DNA of 64,000 nucleotides from Flagellimonas alvinocaridis (GTDB lineage: Bacteria; Bacteroidota; Bacteroidia; Flavobacteriales; Flavobacteriaceae). The DNA lies in assembly GCF_004916895.1 (NCBI RefSeq), contig NZ_SNTZ01000001.1, forward strand, positions 1,086,263 to 1,150,262. Direction: 5' to 3'. The notes beneath the pieces are model-generated. The model saw only the letters and a program-made list of their open reading frames with translations. It was not told the origin of the DNA and searched no databases. This document shows positions 44,818 through 53,734 of the stretch, piece after piece; positions within the stretch are counted from its first letter, which is position 1, and every line of letters begins with the position of its first letter. The translations under genes were made by a program, and so were the position numbers.

Positions 44818-46281
44818 TTAGTTGTTCTTTGAGTATTCCAAGGCCTCTCCAAGGAGTGTGGCCGAGGTGCAATCATTGATTTGTACATTCACAAAATCGC
44901 CCACTTGGTAGTTTTCCTTTGGAAAGACCACAACGGTGTTTTGTGAATTCCGACCCATCCAGTGGGCATCGGATTTTTTGGACGGACCCTCAATAAGGAC
45001 TTCCTCAATTTTGCCTACATGTTGCTGGGTACGGTAATGGCTATGCTTTTGTTGCAGTTCGATGATTTCCGTGAGGCGTCTTTTCTTAATGGCTTCAGGA
45101 ATGTCATCTTCCATCTTTCTTTCGGCCAAGGTTCCGGGCCGTTCGGAATAGGCAAACATGAAACCAAAATCATACTTTACATACTCCATGAGGCTCAAGG
45201 TATCTTGATGGTCCTCTTCGGTCTCTGTAGGGAAACCGGTGATCATATCCTGACTAATGGCACAATCGGGGATGATGTTTTTAATATTGTCAATAAGCTC
45301 AAAATATTCCTCACGGGTATGCAAACGATTCATCGCTTGTAAAATACGATTGCTGCCACTTTGTACCGGAAGGTGGATGTACTTGCAGATGTTTTCATAT
45401 TTGGCCATGGCCTCGATGACGTCCAAGGTCATATCCTGCGGATTTGATGTGGAAAAGCGGATTCGCATTTTGGGCTGGGCCAAGGCCACAAGCTCCAAAA
45501 GCTTCGCAAAATTCACCGAAGTGGCCTTTTGCATCTCGGAAGCCTTATCGAAATCTTTTTTGAGTCCGCCACCATACCAAAGGTAGCTGTCCACATTTTG
45601 GCCCAAAAGGGTGATTTCCCTAAAGCCTCTTTCCCAAAGGTCGTTCACTTCCTCCAAAATGGATTGGGGGTCACGACTACGTTCCCGTCCGCGGGTAAAG
45701 GGGACCACACAGAAGGTGCACATGTTGTCACAGCCACGGGTAATGGATACAAAGGCGCTCACACCATTGGAGTTCAACCGGACCGGCGCCACATCGCCAT
45801 AGGTTTCGTCTTTGGATAGGATAACGTTTACGGCGTTACGGCCTTCGTCAATTTCTTGGATAAGGTTTGGAAGATCTTTGTAGGCATCAGGTCCCACTAC
45901 CATATCCACTATTTTTTCCTCTTCAAGGAATTTGCTTTTCAAACGTTCGGCCATACAGCCCAAGACCCCTACTTTCATTCCAGGGTTGGTCCTTTTTACA
46001 GCATTGAACTTTTCCAAGCGTTTGCGAACAGTTTGTTCCGCCTTTTCACGGATGGAGCAGGTATTCACGAGTACCAAATCAGCTTCTTCGAGCTCCTGGG
46101 TTGTGTTGAAACCTTCCTTGGCCAAAATGGAAGCTACAATCTCACTGTCCGAAAAGTTCATCTGGCATCCGTAACTTTCTATATAAAGTTTACGGGTATT
46201 CTTTGCATTTTTTTCGATGGCCAATGTACTTCCCTGTTGGCTTTCATCTATTATTTTCTCTACGGTTTCGTCCTTTGTCAT
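44818..46281 (-). CDS. miaB: tRNA methylthiotransferase MiaB
   Basis: Radical SAM enzyme that adds the methylthio group to i6A37 of tRNAs. The 487-aa protein has an N-terminal UPF0004 domain with three cluster Cys ([32 protein letters not shown]). The radical SAM core has the CxxxCxxC motif ([13 protein letters not shown]), and a C-terminal TRAM domain follows. An extension of about 25 residues precedes the first Cys. It leads a five-gene minus-strand operon under a well-formed TTG-N21-TATCTTTG promoter. Confidence 0.96.
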   Translation of the reverse strand: MTKDETVEKIIDESQQGSTLAIEKNAKNTRKLYIESYGCQMNFSDSEIVASILAKEGFNTTQELEEADLVLVNTCSIREKAEQTVRKRLEKFNAVKRTNPGMKVGVLGCMAERLKSKFLEEEKIVDMVVGPDAYKDLPNLIQEIDEGRNAVNVILSKDETYGDVAPVRLNSNGVSAFVSITRGCDNMCTFCVVPFTRGRERSRDPQSILEEVNDLWERGFREITLLGQNVDSYLWYGGGLKKDFDKASEMQKATSVNFAKLLELVALAQPKMRIRFSTSNPQDMTLDVIEAMAKYENICKYIHLPVQSGSNRILQAMNRLHTREEYFELIDNIKNIIPDCAISQDMITGFPTETEEDHQDTLSLMEYVKYDFGFMFAYSERPGTLAERKMEDDIPEAIKKRRLTEIIELQQKHSHYRTQQHVGKIEEVLIEGPSKKSDAHWMGRNSQNTVVVFPKENYQVGDFVNVQINDCTSATLLGEALEYSKNN

Positions 46282-46298
46282 TGTGATGCAATAGTCTG

Positions 46299-46330
46299 CA
46301 AAGATAGTGCTTATTCCAGTTTAGTGACAA
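46299..46330 (-). promoter_or_regulatory. flavobacterial promoter of the miaB operon
   Basis: On the minus strand TTG (46328-46330) and TATCTTTG (46299-46306) are separated by 21 bp, matching the flavobacterial TTG / TAnnTTTG pair at normal spacing. The -7 box ends 17 bp before the miaB ATG. Confidence 0.65.
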
Positions 46331-46420
46331 TTTGGCAGTTAAATTTTAACCAAAATTCAAGCAACGACATCCGCTATTTTTTATCTAGGAATTGTAATCT
46401 ACCAAAAAACTGCATCACCC

Positions 46421-47677
46421 ATGAAAAAGAAAATTCTGTTTCTAGTTTCCTTGACCCTATTATTTTTTGTTGCCTGCGACGATGATGAATCCAATGGCGA
46501 ATATGCCGAGTACTTGGTGGCCCGCCCCATTGTGATGAGCCAAGCTGAATTTGCGGCCAGTGTTGATATCATTGCACCACGGCCCATAGATGAATCCGGA
46601 AAAATATATACGTACAAGGATTACATTTTTGTCAACGACAAACATCAAGGCATTCATGTCATCAACAATGCCAATCCACAACAACCCGTAAAAATCGGAT
46701 TTATAAAGATTCCGGGTAATGTAGATATCTCTATAAAGGATGATTTCCTATATGCGGATAGTCTTATGGATTTGGTGGTTCTCGATATTTCCGATATCAA
46801 TAATATTAAGCAGGTGAACCGATTGGAAAATGTTCTGTACAGCAATGTTTTTTGGCCCATGGAAGCTGATATTTTTGAATATGAGGATTATGATTACCAA
46901 ACGGAGATCCTGATCGGATGGGAAACCATAACGGAGCGAAGATTGATTTCCGAGGTGGAAGAGGGTATAGGAAGAGGTTTTTTCTTTGATAACGTGGCAG
47001 TTGCCGAAGCTGCCAATGATGGAGGGTCAGGTCAAGGTGGTTCTTTGGCCCGTTTTAAGATTGTGGCCGACTACCTTTATGCCGTGGACAACCATAACAT
47101 CAATATTTTTAATATTTCAGATTTGGATAACCCCAAAGAATTGGAAGATGTATACGCTGGGTTCGATATCGAGACCATTTTCAATAGGGACAACCATTTG
47201 TTCTTGGGGAGTATGCGCGGCATGTACATTTATGATATCACCAATCCGGCAAAACCAGAGTTTGTTTCCGAGTTTGAGCATGGAACGGCATGTGACCCCG
47301 TAGTAGTTGATGGAAACTACGCTTATGTTACCCTGCGTGGGGGTAATTGGTGCGGAGCTACGGAGAGTGGTCTTTTTATTGTGGATATTTCCAATATTGA
47401 AAGTCCTGAACTGGCAATCTCGTACCCTATGGATGGTCCGTACGGGTTGGGAATCAAGGGGGAAAAGCTTTTTGTCTGCGATGGTGATTCAGGTCTTAAA
47501 GTTTATGATAAGACCGATATTAATGATTTGAAACAGTTAAATCATTTTGAAGATATTGTTACGTTTGATGTAATTCCGTTAGAAAACCAATTGATCATGG
47601 TGGGAGATGAAGTGCTCTATCAATATGAATATTTAGATGACGGAATAAAGCTTATCAGCCAGATAGGGCTGAAATAA
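46421..47677 (+). CDS. LVIVD-repeat beta-propeller lipoprotein
   Basis: Surface or periplasmic lipoprotein of 418 aa, with a signal ending LLFFVACDDDE (lipobox Cys19). The body is a chain of LVIVD-type repeats, each with a D-I-S/T-N/D-P turn: YAYVTLRGG..LFIVDISNIESPELA, LYAVDNHNINIFNISDLDNP and MYIYDITNPAKP, and others. These fold as a beta-propeller. No catalytic site is evident; such proteins are often exported by or attached near the outer membrane. The acidic residues right after the Cys would favour surface exposure in Bacteroidota. It is transcribed divergently from miaB and ends at a terminator. Confidence 0.88.
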   Translation: MKKKILFLVSLTLLFFVACDDDESNGEYAEYLVARPIVMSQAEFAASVDIIAPRPIDESGKIYTYKDYIFVNDKHQGIHVINNANPQQPVKIGFIKIPGNVDISIKDDFLYADSLMDLVVLDISDINNIKQVNRLENVLYSNVFWPMEADIFEYEDYDYQTEILIGWETITERRLISEVEEGIGRGFFFDNVAVAEAANDGGSGQGGSLARFKIVADYLYAVDNHNINIFNISDLDNPKELEDVYAGFDIETIFNRDNHLFLGSMRGMYIYDITNPAKPEFVSEFEHGTACDPVVVDGNYAYVTLRGGNWCGATESGLFIVDISNIESPELAISYPMDGPYGLGIKGEKLFVCDGDSGLKVYDKTDINDLKQLNHFEDIVTFDVIPLENQLIMVGDEVLYQYEYLDDGIKLISQIGLK

Positions 47678-47697
47678 AAAAGTACCGTTTTAAAGTC

Positions 47698-47728
47698 AAA
47701 TATCCCGTTTTCAGCGGGATATTTTTTT
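47698..47728 (+). terminator. rho-independent terminator after LVIVD gene
   Basis: Stem AAATATCCCG / CGGGATATTT with a 7-nt loop runs into a T-tract, 20 bp after the stop codon. Confidence 0.88.
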
Positions 47729-47769
47729 GCCTATGGGTTTACAAAAAATTCAAAATCGAAATTTTGACA

Positions 47770-47777
47770 TACTTTTG
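47770..47777 (+). promoter_or_regulatory. -7 box upstream of topA
   Basis: TACTTTTG matches TAnnTTTG exactly, 19 bp before the topA ATG. The best -33 candidate is a TTC 18 bp further upstream. Confidence 0.42.
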
Positions 47778-47796
47778 TTACCACAAAACCCAGTGC

Positions 47797-50280
47797 ATGC
47801 CAAAGAATTTAGTTATTGTAGAGTCCCCCGCAAAGGCTAAGACCATAGAACGTTTTTTAGGAAAAGAGTTTCAAGTTGAATCCAGTTTTGGGCATATTGC
47901 AGATTTGCCGTCCAAAGAACTTGGTGTAGATGTAGAAAATGATTTCAAGCCAAAATATACCGTAGATAAGGAAAAGAGGGCCTTGGTAAAGAAACTGAAG
48001 GACCTCGCCCAAAAAGCAGAAACCATATGGCTGGCCAGTGATGAGGACCGCGAGGGAGAAGCCATTTCATGGCACTTGGCAGAGGAGTTGAAATTGGACA
48101 AGAACAAAACAAAGCGTATTGTTTTTAATTCGATAACCAAGTCTGCCATCCAAAAAGCCATTGAAAATCCACGGGACATTAATTACAATTTGGTAAATGC
48201 GCAACAGGCCCGAAGGGTTTTGGACCGATTGGTGGGCTATGAGCTTTCCCCGGTACTTTGGAAAAAAATAAAGCCGGGACTTTCCGCTGGGCGGGTGCAA
48301 TCCGTTGCCGTACGGTTGATCGTGGAACGGGAACGGGAGATAGACGGTTTTACCCCGGAAGCTTCTTTCAGGATAAAGGCCGATTTCAAGACTGGCGATG
48401 GCAATATGTTTTCTGCCAGACTCAATAAGACGTTTTCCTCCAAAGCAGAAGCCGAAAACTTTCTTCAAAAAAATATTGGGGCAGATTTTTCAGTGGCCAA
48501 TCTGGATAAAAAACCGGCCAAGAAATCCCCAGCTCCCCCATTTACCACATCTACCTTGCAGCAGGAAGCTTCACGTAAATTATATTTTTCGGTGAGCCGT
48601 ACCATGCAAGTGGCCCAACGTTTATACGAAGCAGGACTCATTACTTACATGAGAACGGATAGTGTAAACTTGTCCAATGAGGCTTTGGGTGCCGCTAAGG
48701 AGGCTATCGTTCAAAACTACGGTAAAGAATATAGTCAAGTGCGAAACTATACAGGCAAATCCAAAGGTGCCCAAGAAGCGCACGAAGCGGTACGCCCTAC
48801 AGACATGAAACTACAATCCCCTTCTTTGGAGCGGGATCAGGCCAAGCTCTACGAGCTTATATGGAAAAGAACCTTGGCTTCGCAGATGAGCGATGCGCAA
48901 TTGGAGCGTACCAATGTGAAAATAAAAGCCAGTTCCCATACGGAAGAGTTTACGGCCAACGGAGAAGTGGTCAAATTTGATGGTTTTCTTAAGGTATACT
49001 TGGAAGGCACGGATGATGAAGATATTGCAGAGGAGCAGGAAGGGATGCTTCCAGCCATGCAGATTGGGGAGGCCTTGCAAAATGTATTCATAACGGCCAC
49101 GGAACGGTTTACCCGGGCACCGTACCGCTACTCCGAAGCTTCCTTGGTGAAGAAATTGGAAGAATTGGGAATTGGAAGGCCATCTACCTATGCGCCAACC
49201 ATTTCTACCATTCAGAACAGGGGATATATTGAAAAAGGAACGGTGGAAGGAACAGAAAGAAAGTATGTTCAGTTGGTTTTGGAAGATGGGAAAATATCAG
49301 AAAAAGGACTTTCTGAGATGGTAGGCTCCGATAAGGGAAAATTGGTGCCCACGGATATTGGAATGATCGTAAACGATTTCTTGGTGAGCCATTTCACCAA
49401 AATCCTTGATTACAACTTTACTGCCCAGGTAGAAGAGGATTTTGATGAGATTGCTGCAGGTGAAGAAGACTGGCAAGAAATGATGAAGTCCTTCTACAAA
49501 GATTTTCATCCCAATGTTGTGGAAGTTGAGGAAAATGCCGATCGTGCCAGCGGAGAACGCATTTTGGGAACCGACCCCAAAACAGGACGTCAGGTAGCCG
49601 CCAGATTGGGCCGTTTTGGACCAATGGTTCAAATTGGAACGGTGGACGAAGAGGAAAAACCGCTCTTTGCCAGTTTGTTGCCGGACCAATCCATCAACAC
49701 CATTACCTTTGAAGAGGCCATGGAACTTTTTCAATTGCCTCGCAAATTGGGTGAGTATAAAGGAGAGGAAATAGAGGCCAATGTAGGCCGATATGGTCCG
49801 TATGTGCGCTTTGGAAAAAAATTCATTTCCCTGGCCCAAGGAGAAAGTGCCTTTGATGTAGATTTGGATCGCGCCATTGAATTGATCAAGGAAAAAGAAA
49901 AAGCCGATGCACCCATTGCCTCGTATGAAGGAATGGAAGTGACCAAGGGTAAGGGTAGGTTTGGACCGTTTATAAAATGGAACGGAATCTTCATCAATGT
50001 GAACAAAAAATACGATTTTGACAACCTTTCCCAATCCGATATAGAGGAGCTCATTGAGGATAAAAAGAAGAAAGAAGCCGAAAAGCTGGTACAAGAGTGG
50101 CCTGAAGAAAAAATACGTATTGAGAAGGCCAGATGGGGAAGGCACAATATTATCAAGGGAAAAATAAAAGTGGAACTTGCCAAGGATGTGGATGCCACAA
50201 AAATCTCTTTGGAAGAAGCCCAGGCCCTTTTGGAAAAAAAATCACCTAAGAAAAAAGCCAAAGCAAAAGCTAAGAAATAG
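47797..50280 (+). CDS. topA: DNA topoisomerase I
   Basis: Type IA topoisomerase that relaxes negative supercoils. From ATG 47797 it has 827 aa; the frame opens 11 codons earlier but MPKNLVIVESPAKAKTIE is the usual N-terminus. The Toprim domain holds IVESPAKAKTIERFLG and SDEDREGEAISWHL. The active-site Tyr is in AGLITYMRTDSVNLS. The C-terminus has topoisomerase C-terminal repeats (GRYGPYVRFGKKFISL; KGRFGPFIKWNGIFINV) and ends in a very basic tail (KKSPKKKAKAKAKK), with no zinc fingers of the E. coli kind visible. The next gene starts 1 bp after the stop, so they are co-transcribed. Confidence 0.96.
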   Translation: MPKNLVIVESPAKAKTIERFLGKEFQVESSFGHIADLPSKELGVDVENDFKPKYTVDKEKRALVKKLKDLAQKAETIWLASDEDREGEAISWHLAEELKLDKNKTKRIVFNSITKSAIQKAIENPRDINYNLVNAQQARRVLDRLVGYELSPVLWKKIKPGLSAGRVQSVAVRLIVEREREIDGFTPEASFRIKADFKTGDGNMFSARLNKTFSSKAEAENFLQKNIGADFSVANLDKKPAKKSPAPPFTTSTLQQEASRKLYFSVSRTMQVAQRLYEAGLITYMRTDSVNLSNEALGAAKEAIVQNYGKEYSQVRNYTGKSKGAQEAHEAVRPTDMKLQSPSLERDQAKLYELIWKRTLASQMSDAQLERTNVKIKASSHTEEFTANGEVVKFDGFLKVYLEGTDDEDIAEEQEGMLPAMQIGEALQNVFITATERFTRAPYRYSEASLVKKLEELGIGRPSTYAPTISTIQNRGYIEKGTVEGTERKYVQLVLEDGKISEKGLSEMVGSDKGKLVPTDIGMIVNDFLVSHFTKILDYNFTAQVEEDFDEIAAGEEDWQEMMKSFYKDFHPNVVEVEENADRASGERILGTDPKTGRQVAARLGRFGPMVQIGTVDEEEKPLFASLLPDQSINTITFEEAMELFQLPRKLGEYKGEEIEANVGRYGPYVRFGKKFISLAQGESAFDVDLDRAIELIKEKEKADAPIASYEGMEVTKGKGRFGPFIKWNGIFINVNKKYDFDNLSQSDIEELIEDKKKKEAEKLVQEWPEEKIRIEKARWGRHNIIKGKIKVELAKDVDATKISLEEAQALLEKKSPKKKAKAKAKK

Positions 50281-50281
50281 T

Positions 50282-51439
50282 ATGGCATTCGATTTTTTGG
50301 TCCCCGTCAAGGACAAGGTATTGGCCTATTCAGAATTATTGCCGCCACAGGCACTGGGTAAGAACATCCACATGCATACCGAAAAAGATGGGCTGCCAGT
50401 ATTTGCCCATGCCGATGTCGCCATTTTTGGCGTGAAGGAATCCAGAAATGCCTTTGAGAAAAAAACGGAGGAATTGGATTTGGAGGAAATCCGAATACAG
50501 TTGTACCGTCTTATGATGGGGAATTGGAACTCTACCATTATAGATATTGGCGATGTGGAGGAAGGCGAGACGGTGGAAGACACTTATTTTGTGGTCAAGG
50601 AAATTGTGGCTGGACTCCTAGAGGAAAATATTATACCTATAATCTTGGGCTATACCCAAGATATTACCCTGCCAACCTATAGGGCCTTTGATAAGATCAG
50701 GGACATGGTGAACTTGGTTGCCATAGATAGCCGTTTTGACTTTGGGGAGGACGATGAACTTATTTCTTCGCATTCGTACATGAGCAGGATCATTACGGAT
50801 AAACCCAATAATCTTTTCAATTTCTCCAATATTGGGTACCAGAGTTATTTCAACGCCCAAGAGGAAATAGATTTAATGGAAAGGCTATTTTTTGATGCCT
50901 ATAGGTTAGGAGACATTACATCGAACATAGAATTGGCGGAACCCATTTTAAGGAGCAGCGATATAGTTAGTTTAGATTTGCGCGCCATCAGGGCCAGCGA
51001 AATGGGCATGCATAAAAACTTTTCGCCCAATGGTTTCACAGGTAGGGAAATCTGTGCCATAGCCCGGTATGCCGGAATAAGCGATCGAGTATCTCTGCTG
51101 GGCATCTACGAAGGGGAGAATACCCATCAAGCCTTTCAAATGATTGCCCAACTCATCTGGTATTTTATAGAAGGACTAAGTTTCAGGATACAGGAAACCC
51201 CAACATCCAAAAGCGAAGATTTCACCAAATTTACGGTACCCACTGATACAGAGGAGCTGGTCTTTTACAAAAGCCATGTTACCGAACGCTGGTGGGTTGA
51301 AGTACCATCAATTTTACCACAACATACTAAAACAAATTCGGTGGCGTTATTACCTTGCACCGAAGGGGACTATTTGGATGCTTGCAACCAGAACATCCCC
51401 GAAAGGTGGTTCAAGGCCTACAGAAAGGGCTTTAACTAA
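50282..51439 (+). CDS. arginase-fold protein, probable pseudoenzyme
   Basis: A 385-aa ureohydrolase-fold protein usually labelled formimidoylglutamase. The metal-ligand positions of active arginases are changed: the GG(D/N)H site reads ILGYTQDIT (His to Gln), DAHxD reads AIDSRFDF (His to Arg), and SLDxDxxDP reads SLDLRAIRA (second Asp to Arg). Three of six expected Mn ligands are gone, so hydrolysis is unlikely by the known mechanism. The gene starts 1 bp after topA and stands directly before gldK. ATG 50282 is chosen because the longer frame lies inside topA. A structural or regulatory role near the gliding machinery is inferred only from position. Confidence 0.8.
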   Translation: MAFDFLVPVKDKVLAYSELLPPQALGKNIHMHTEKDGLPVFAHADVAIFGVKESRNAFEKKTEELDLEEIRIQLYRLMMGNWNSTIIDIGDVEEGETVEDTYFVVKEIVAGLLEENIIPIILGYTQDITLPTYRAFDKIRDMVNLVAIDSRFDFGEDDELISSHSYMSRIITDKPNNLFNFSNIGYQSYFNAQEEIDLMERLFFDAYRLGDITSNIELAEPILRSSDIVSLDLRAIRASEMGMHKNFSPNGFTGREICAIARYAGISDRVSLLGIYEGENTHQAFQMIAQLIWYFIEGLSFRIQETPTSKSEDFTKFTVPTDTEELVFYKSHVTERWWVEVPSILPQHTKTNSVALLPCTEGDYLDACNQNIPERWFKAYRKGFN

Positions 51440-51492
51440 ACAAATTAAATTTTAAGCATTGACTGTTCTTACACAATAAATTATTCAAAAAT

Positions 51493-51500
51493 TAGTTTTG
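51493..51500 (+). promoter_or_regulatory. -7 box upstream of gldK
   Basis: TAGTTTTG fits TAnnTTTG, 59 bp before gldK. A TTG occurs upstream but at 31-bp spacing, so the assignment is weak. A second near-match TAATCTTG lies at 51530-51537. Confidence 0.33.
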
Positions 51501-51559
51501 AGAGTAATGAATTTGTGTAGCACCGTTTATAATCTTGAATCGAAAATTTAACCTAAAGT

Positions 51560-52939
51560 ATGAGAAAGCTATTCATTTCATCTATAGTACTTGTTTTTTT
51601 GCTTAGCAGTTGCGGCTCTAAATCAAGGTCAAAAGGTGAACTAGTTGGGGCCCCAGGGAAAAAATGGCATCCAGAGAAACCCTATGGAATGGAATTGATT
51701 CCACGAGGTGCCTTTGTTATGGGTAAGGCCGAAGAAGATCAGGCCAAAGTATTGAATGCCCCCACAAGAACGGTTACCGTACGTTCTTTTTATATGGATG
51801 ATACGGAAATCACCAATAGTGAGTACCGTCAGTTTGTGGAGTGGGTAAAGGATTCCATTGTACGGACCAGATTGGCCATATTGGCCGACGAATTGGGCAT
51901 TAGCCCGGAAGACGAAGGTATAGGGGAGTATGCTTTTAAGGATACGGATACCACTGACCTTTCCGTGTATGACAAATACATGTTGGACAATTATGCAGGT
52001 CTGGGGGAAACCGGTTACGAAGGACGCGCATTGAACAAAGATGCGGATTTGGTATGGGATACTTCAGAGTATCCAGATGAGTATTATGCCGAAGTAATGG
52101 ATTCCATCTATCTTCCTGAAGAGGAAAGCTATAATGGTCTCCGGTCCATAGATGTTACCAAACTGAAGTATAAATACAGTTGGATGGACATTGAAGCTGC
52201 TGCCCGTGCAAAGACCGGAAGCAGAAAAGATTTTATCAAGCATGAAGAATTGGAAATCTATCCAGATACCACAGTGTGGATCAGGGATTTTGAATATTCC
52301 TACAACGAGCCCATGCACAACGATTATTTTTGGCACGATGCCTACAGTGATTATCCTGTTGTTGGGGTAAACTGGATGCAAGCCAAGGCCTTCTGTAATT
52401 GGAGGACCAAGTTTAAGAACGATGATCAGAAAAGTAGAGGGAAGCAGTTCGTGAACCAGTTCCGATTGCCTACCGAAGCTGAATGGGAATATGCTGCCCG
52501 TGGCGGTATTGAAGGAGGCACATACCCATGGGGTGGTCCATATGTGATCAGTGACACGGGATGTTTTATGGCCAACTTTAAGCCACAGCGTGGAGATTAT
52601 GCAGCCGATGCCGCTTTGTACACCGTAGAGGCCAAATCATTTGAACCAAATGACTATAACCTGTACAATATGGCTGGTAACGTATCGGAATGGACCAGCT
52701 CCAGCTTTGATCAAGGAGCCTATGAATACCTGTCTACCATGAACCCCAACGTAGGTTCAGGACAGAACCAAAGAAAAGTGATCCGTGGTGGATCTTGGAA
52801 AGATGTTGCGTACTTCCTACAAGTAAGTACAAGGGATTATGAATATCAGGATTCCGCAAGAAGCTACATTGGTTTCAGGACCGTACAGGATTATATGGGA
52901 GAGGAAGATTCTACCAACGGAAGCAGAAGCGGACTTTAA
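51560..52939 (+). CDS. gldK: gliding motility/T9SS lipoprotein GldK
   Basis: Outer-membrane-associated lipoprotein of the type IX secretion core, forming the periplasmic ring with GldN. The 459-aa product has a lipobox (FLLSSCGSK, Cys15) and a formylglycine-generating-enzyme-like fold: MELIPRGAFVMGKAEED, DDTEITNSEYRQFV, FRLPTEAEWEYAARGG, AGNVSEWTSSS and VIRGGSWKD. The central region (about 120-250) is a family-specific insert. The start ATG is 120 bp after the arginase-like gene, the largest gap in this run. The order gldK, gldL, gldM, gldN is as in Flavobacterium johnsoniae. Confidence 0.95.
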   Translation: MRKLFISSIVLVFLLSSCGSKSRSKGELVGAPGKKWHPEKPYGMELIPRGAFVMGKAEEDQAKVLNAPTRTVTVRSFYMDDTEITNSEYRQFVEWVKDSIVRTRLAILADELGISPEDEGIGEYAFKDTDTTDLSVYDKYMLDNYAGLGETGYEGRALNKDADLVWDTSEYPDEYYAEVMDSIYLPEEESYNGLRSIDVTKLKYKYSWMDIEAAARAKTGSRKDFIKHEELEIYPDTTVWIRDFEYSYNEPMHNDYFWHDAYSDYPVVGVNWMQAKAFCNWRTKFKNDDQKSRGKQFVNQFRLPTEAEWEYAARGGIEGGTYPWGGPYVISDTGCFMANFKPQRGDYAADAALYTVEAKSFEPNDYNLYNMAGNVSEWTSSSFDQGAYEYLSTMNPNVGSGQNQRKVIRGGSWKDVAYFLQVSTRDYEYQDSARSYIGFRTVQDYMGEEDSTNGSRSGL

Positions 52940-53011
52940 CAACGAGAGAACATTATATAAATAAACCAGTAACCAAATACTTATTTATATAACTTAATTA
53001 AAACTAGAATT

Positions 53012-53668
53012 ATGGCACAGTCAAAATCAACAAAAAAGCTGTTTAACATGGCCTACGGGCTTGGAGCATCGGTGGTAATCATTGGTGCATTGTTCAAGAT
53101 CCTTCACTGGGAGTTTGGACCCCTTACAGGTGGACTTCTTCTTGCGGTAGGTCTTATTACTGAAGCATTGATCTTCGCTATCAGTGCATTTGAACCTGTG
53201 GACGATGAATACGATTGGTCCTTGGTGTACCCAGAGTTGGCCGGTGGTCAGCAGAGCGCATCCAAAAAGCAAGATGCTAAAGATGCCCAAGAAGCAGAAG
53301 GACTTCTTTCCAGAAAATTGGATGACCTTCTTAAGGAAGCCAAAATCGATTCTGAGCTTTTCTCCAATTTGGGTGAGAGCATCAAGAGTTTTGAAGGTGC
53401 TGCCAAGAATATCACTCCAACCACAGATGCAATTCAACACACTAAAAAGTATTCTGAGGAATTGTCCCACGCCGCTGCCCAAATGGAGTCTTTGAACAGC
53501 TTGTACAAAGTACAGTTGGAAAGCGCTAGCAGACAAGCCTCCATCAATGAGGAAGTAGTTCAGAATGCAGGAGCCCTGAAAGACCAAATGGAGTCTTTGG
53601 CCACCAACCTTTCCTCCTTGAATGGAGTATATGGAGGTATGCTTTCCGCCATGGGTAGCAAAAACTAA
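53012..53668 (+). CDS. gldL: gliding motility/T9SS motor subunit GldL
   Basis: Inner-membrane stator-like subunit that with GldM forms the proton-driven motor for type IX secretion and gliding. The 218-aa protein has two helices close to the N-terminus (about 14-32 and 38-58). TM1 carries Lys29 and His32 (LFKILHW), and TM2 carries Glu51 (GLITEALIFA), the position equivalent to the essential proton-carrying Glu of F. johnsoniae GldL. The rest is a cytoplasmic helical, coiled-coil tail (ESLNSLYKVQLESASRQ). It is 72 bp after gldK. Confidence 0.96.
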   Translation: MAQSKSTKKLFNMAYGLGASVVIIGALFKILHWEFGPLTGGLLLAVGLITEALIFAISAFEPVDDEYDWSLVYPELAGGQQSASKKQDAKDAQEAEGLLSRKLDDLLKEAKIDSELFSNLGESIKSFEGAAKNITPTTDAIQHTKKYSEELSHAAAQMESLNSLYKVQLESASRQASINEEVVQNAGALKDQMESLATNLSSLNGVYGGMLSAMGSKN

Positions 53669-53734
53669 TTAGGATATCGATTAAATGATATCAAACCCCA
53701 AATCAAATTAATTTATAATTCTAATTAGATAAAC

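Noticed and set aside
49297..50145. 282-codon minus-strand frame
   Set aside because: Antisense to topA C-terminal repeats; shadow frame.
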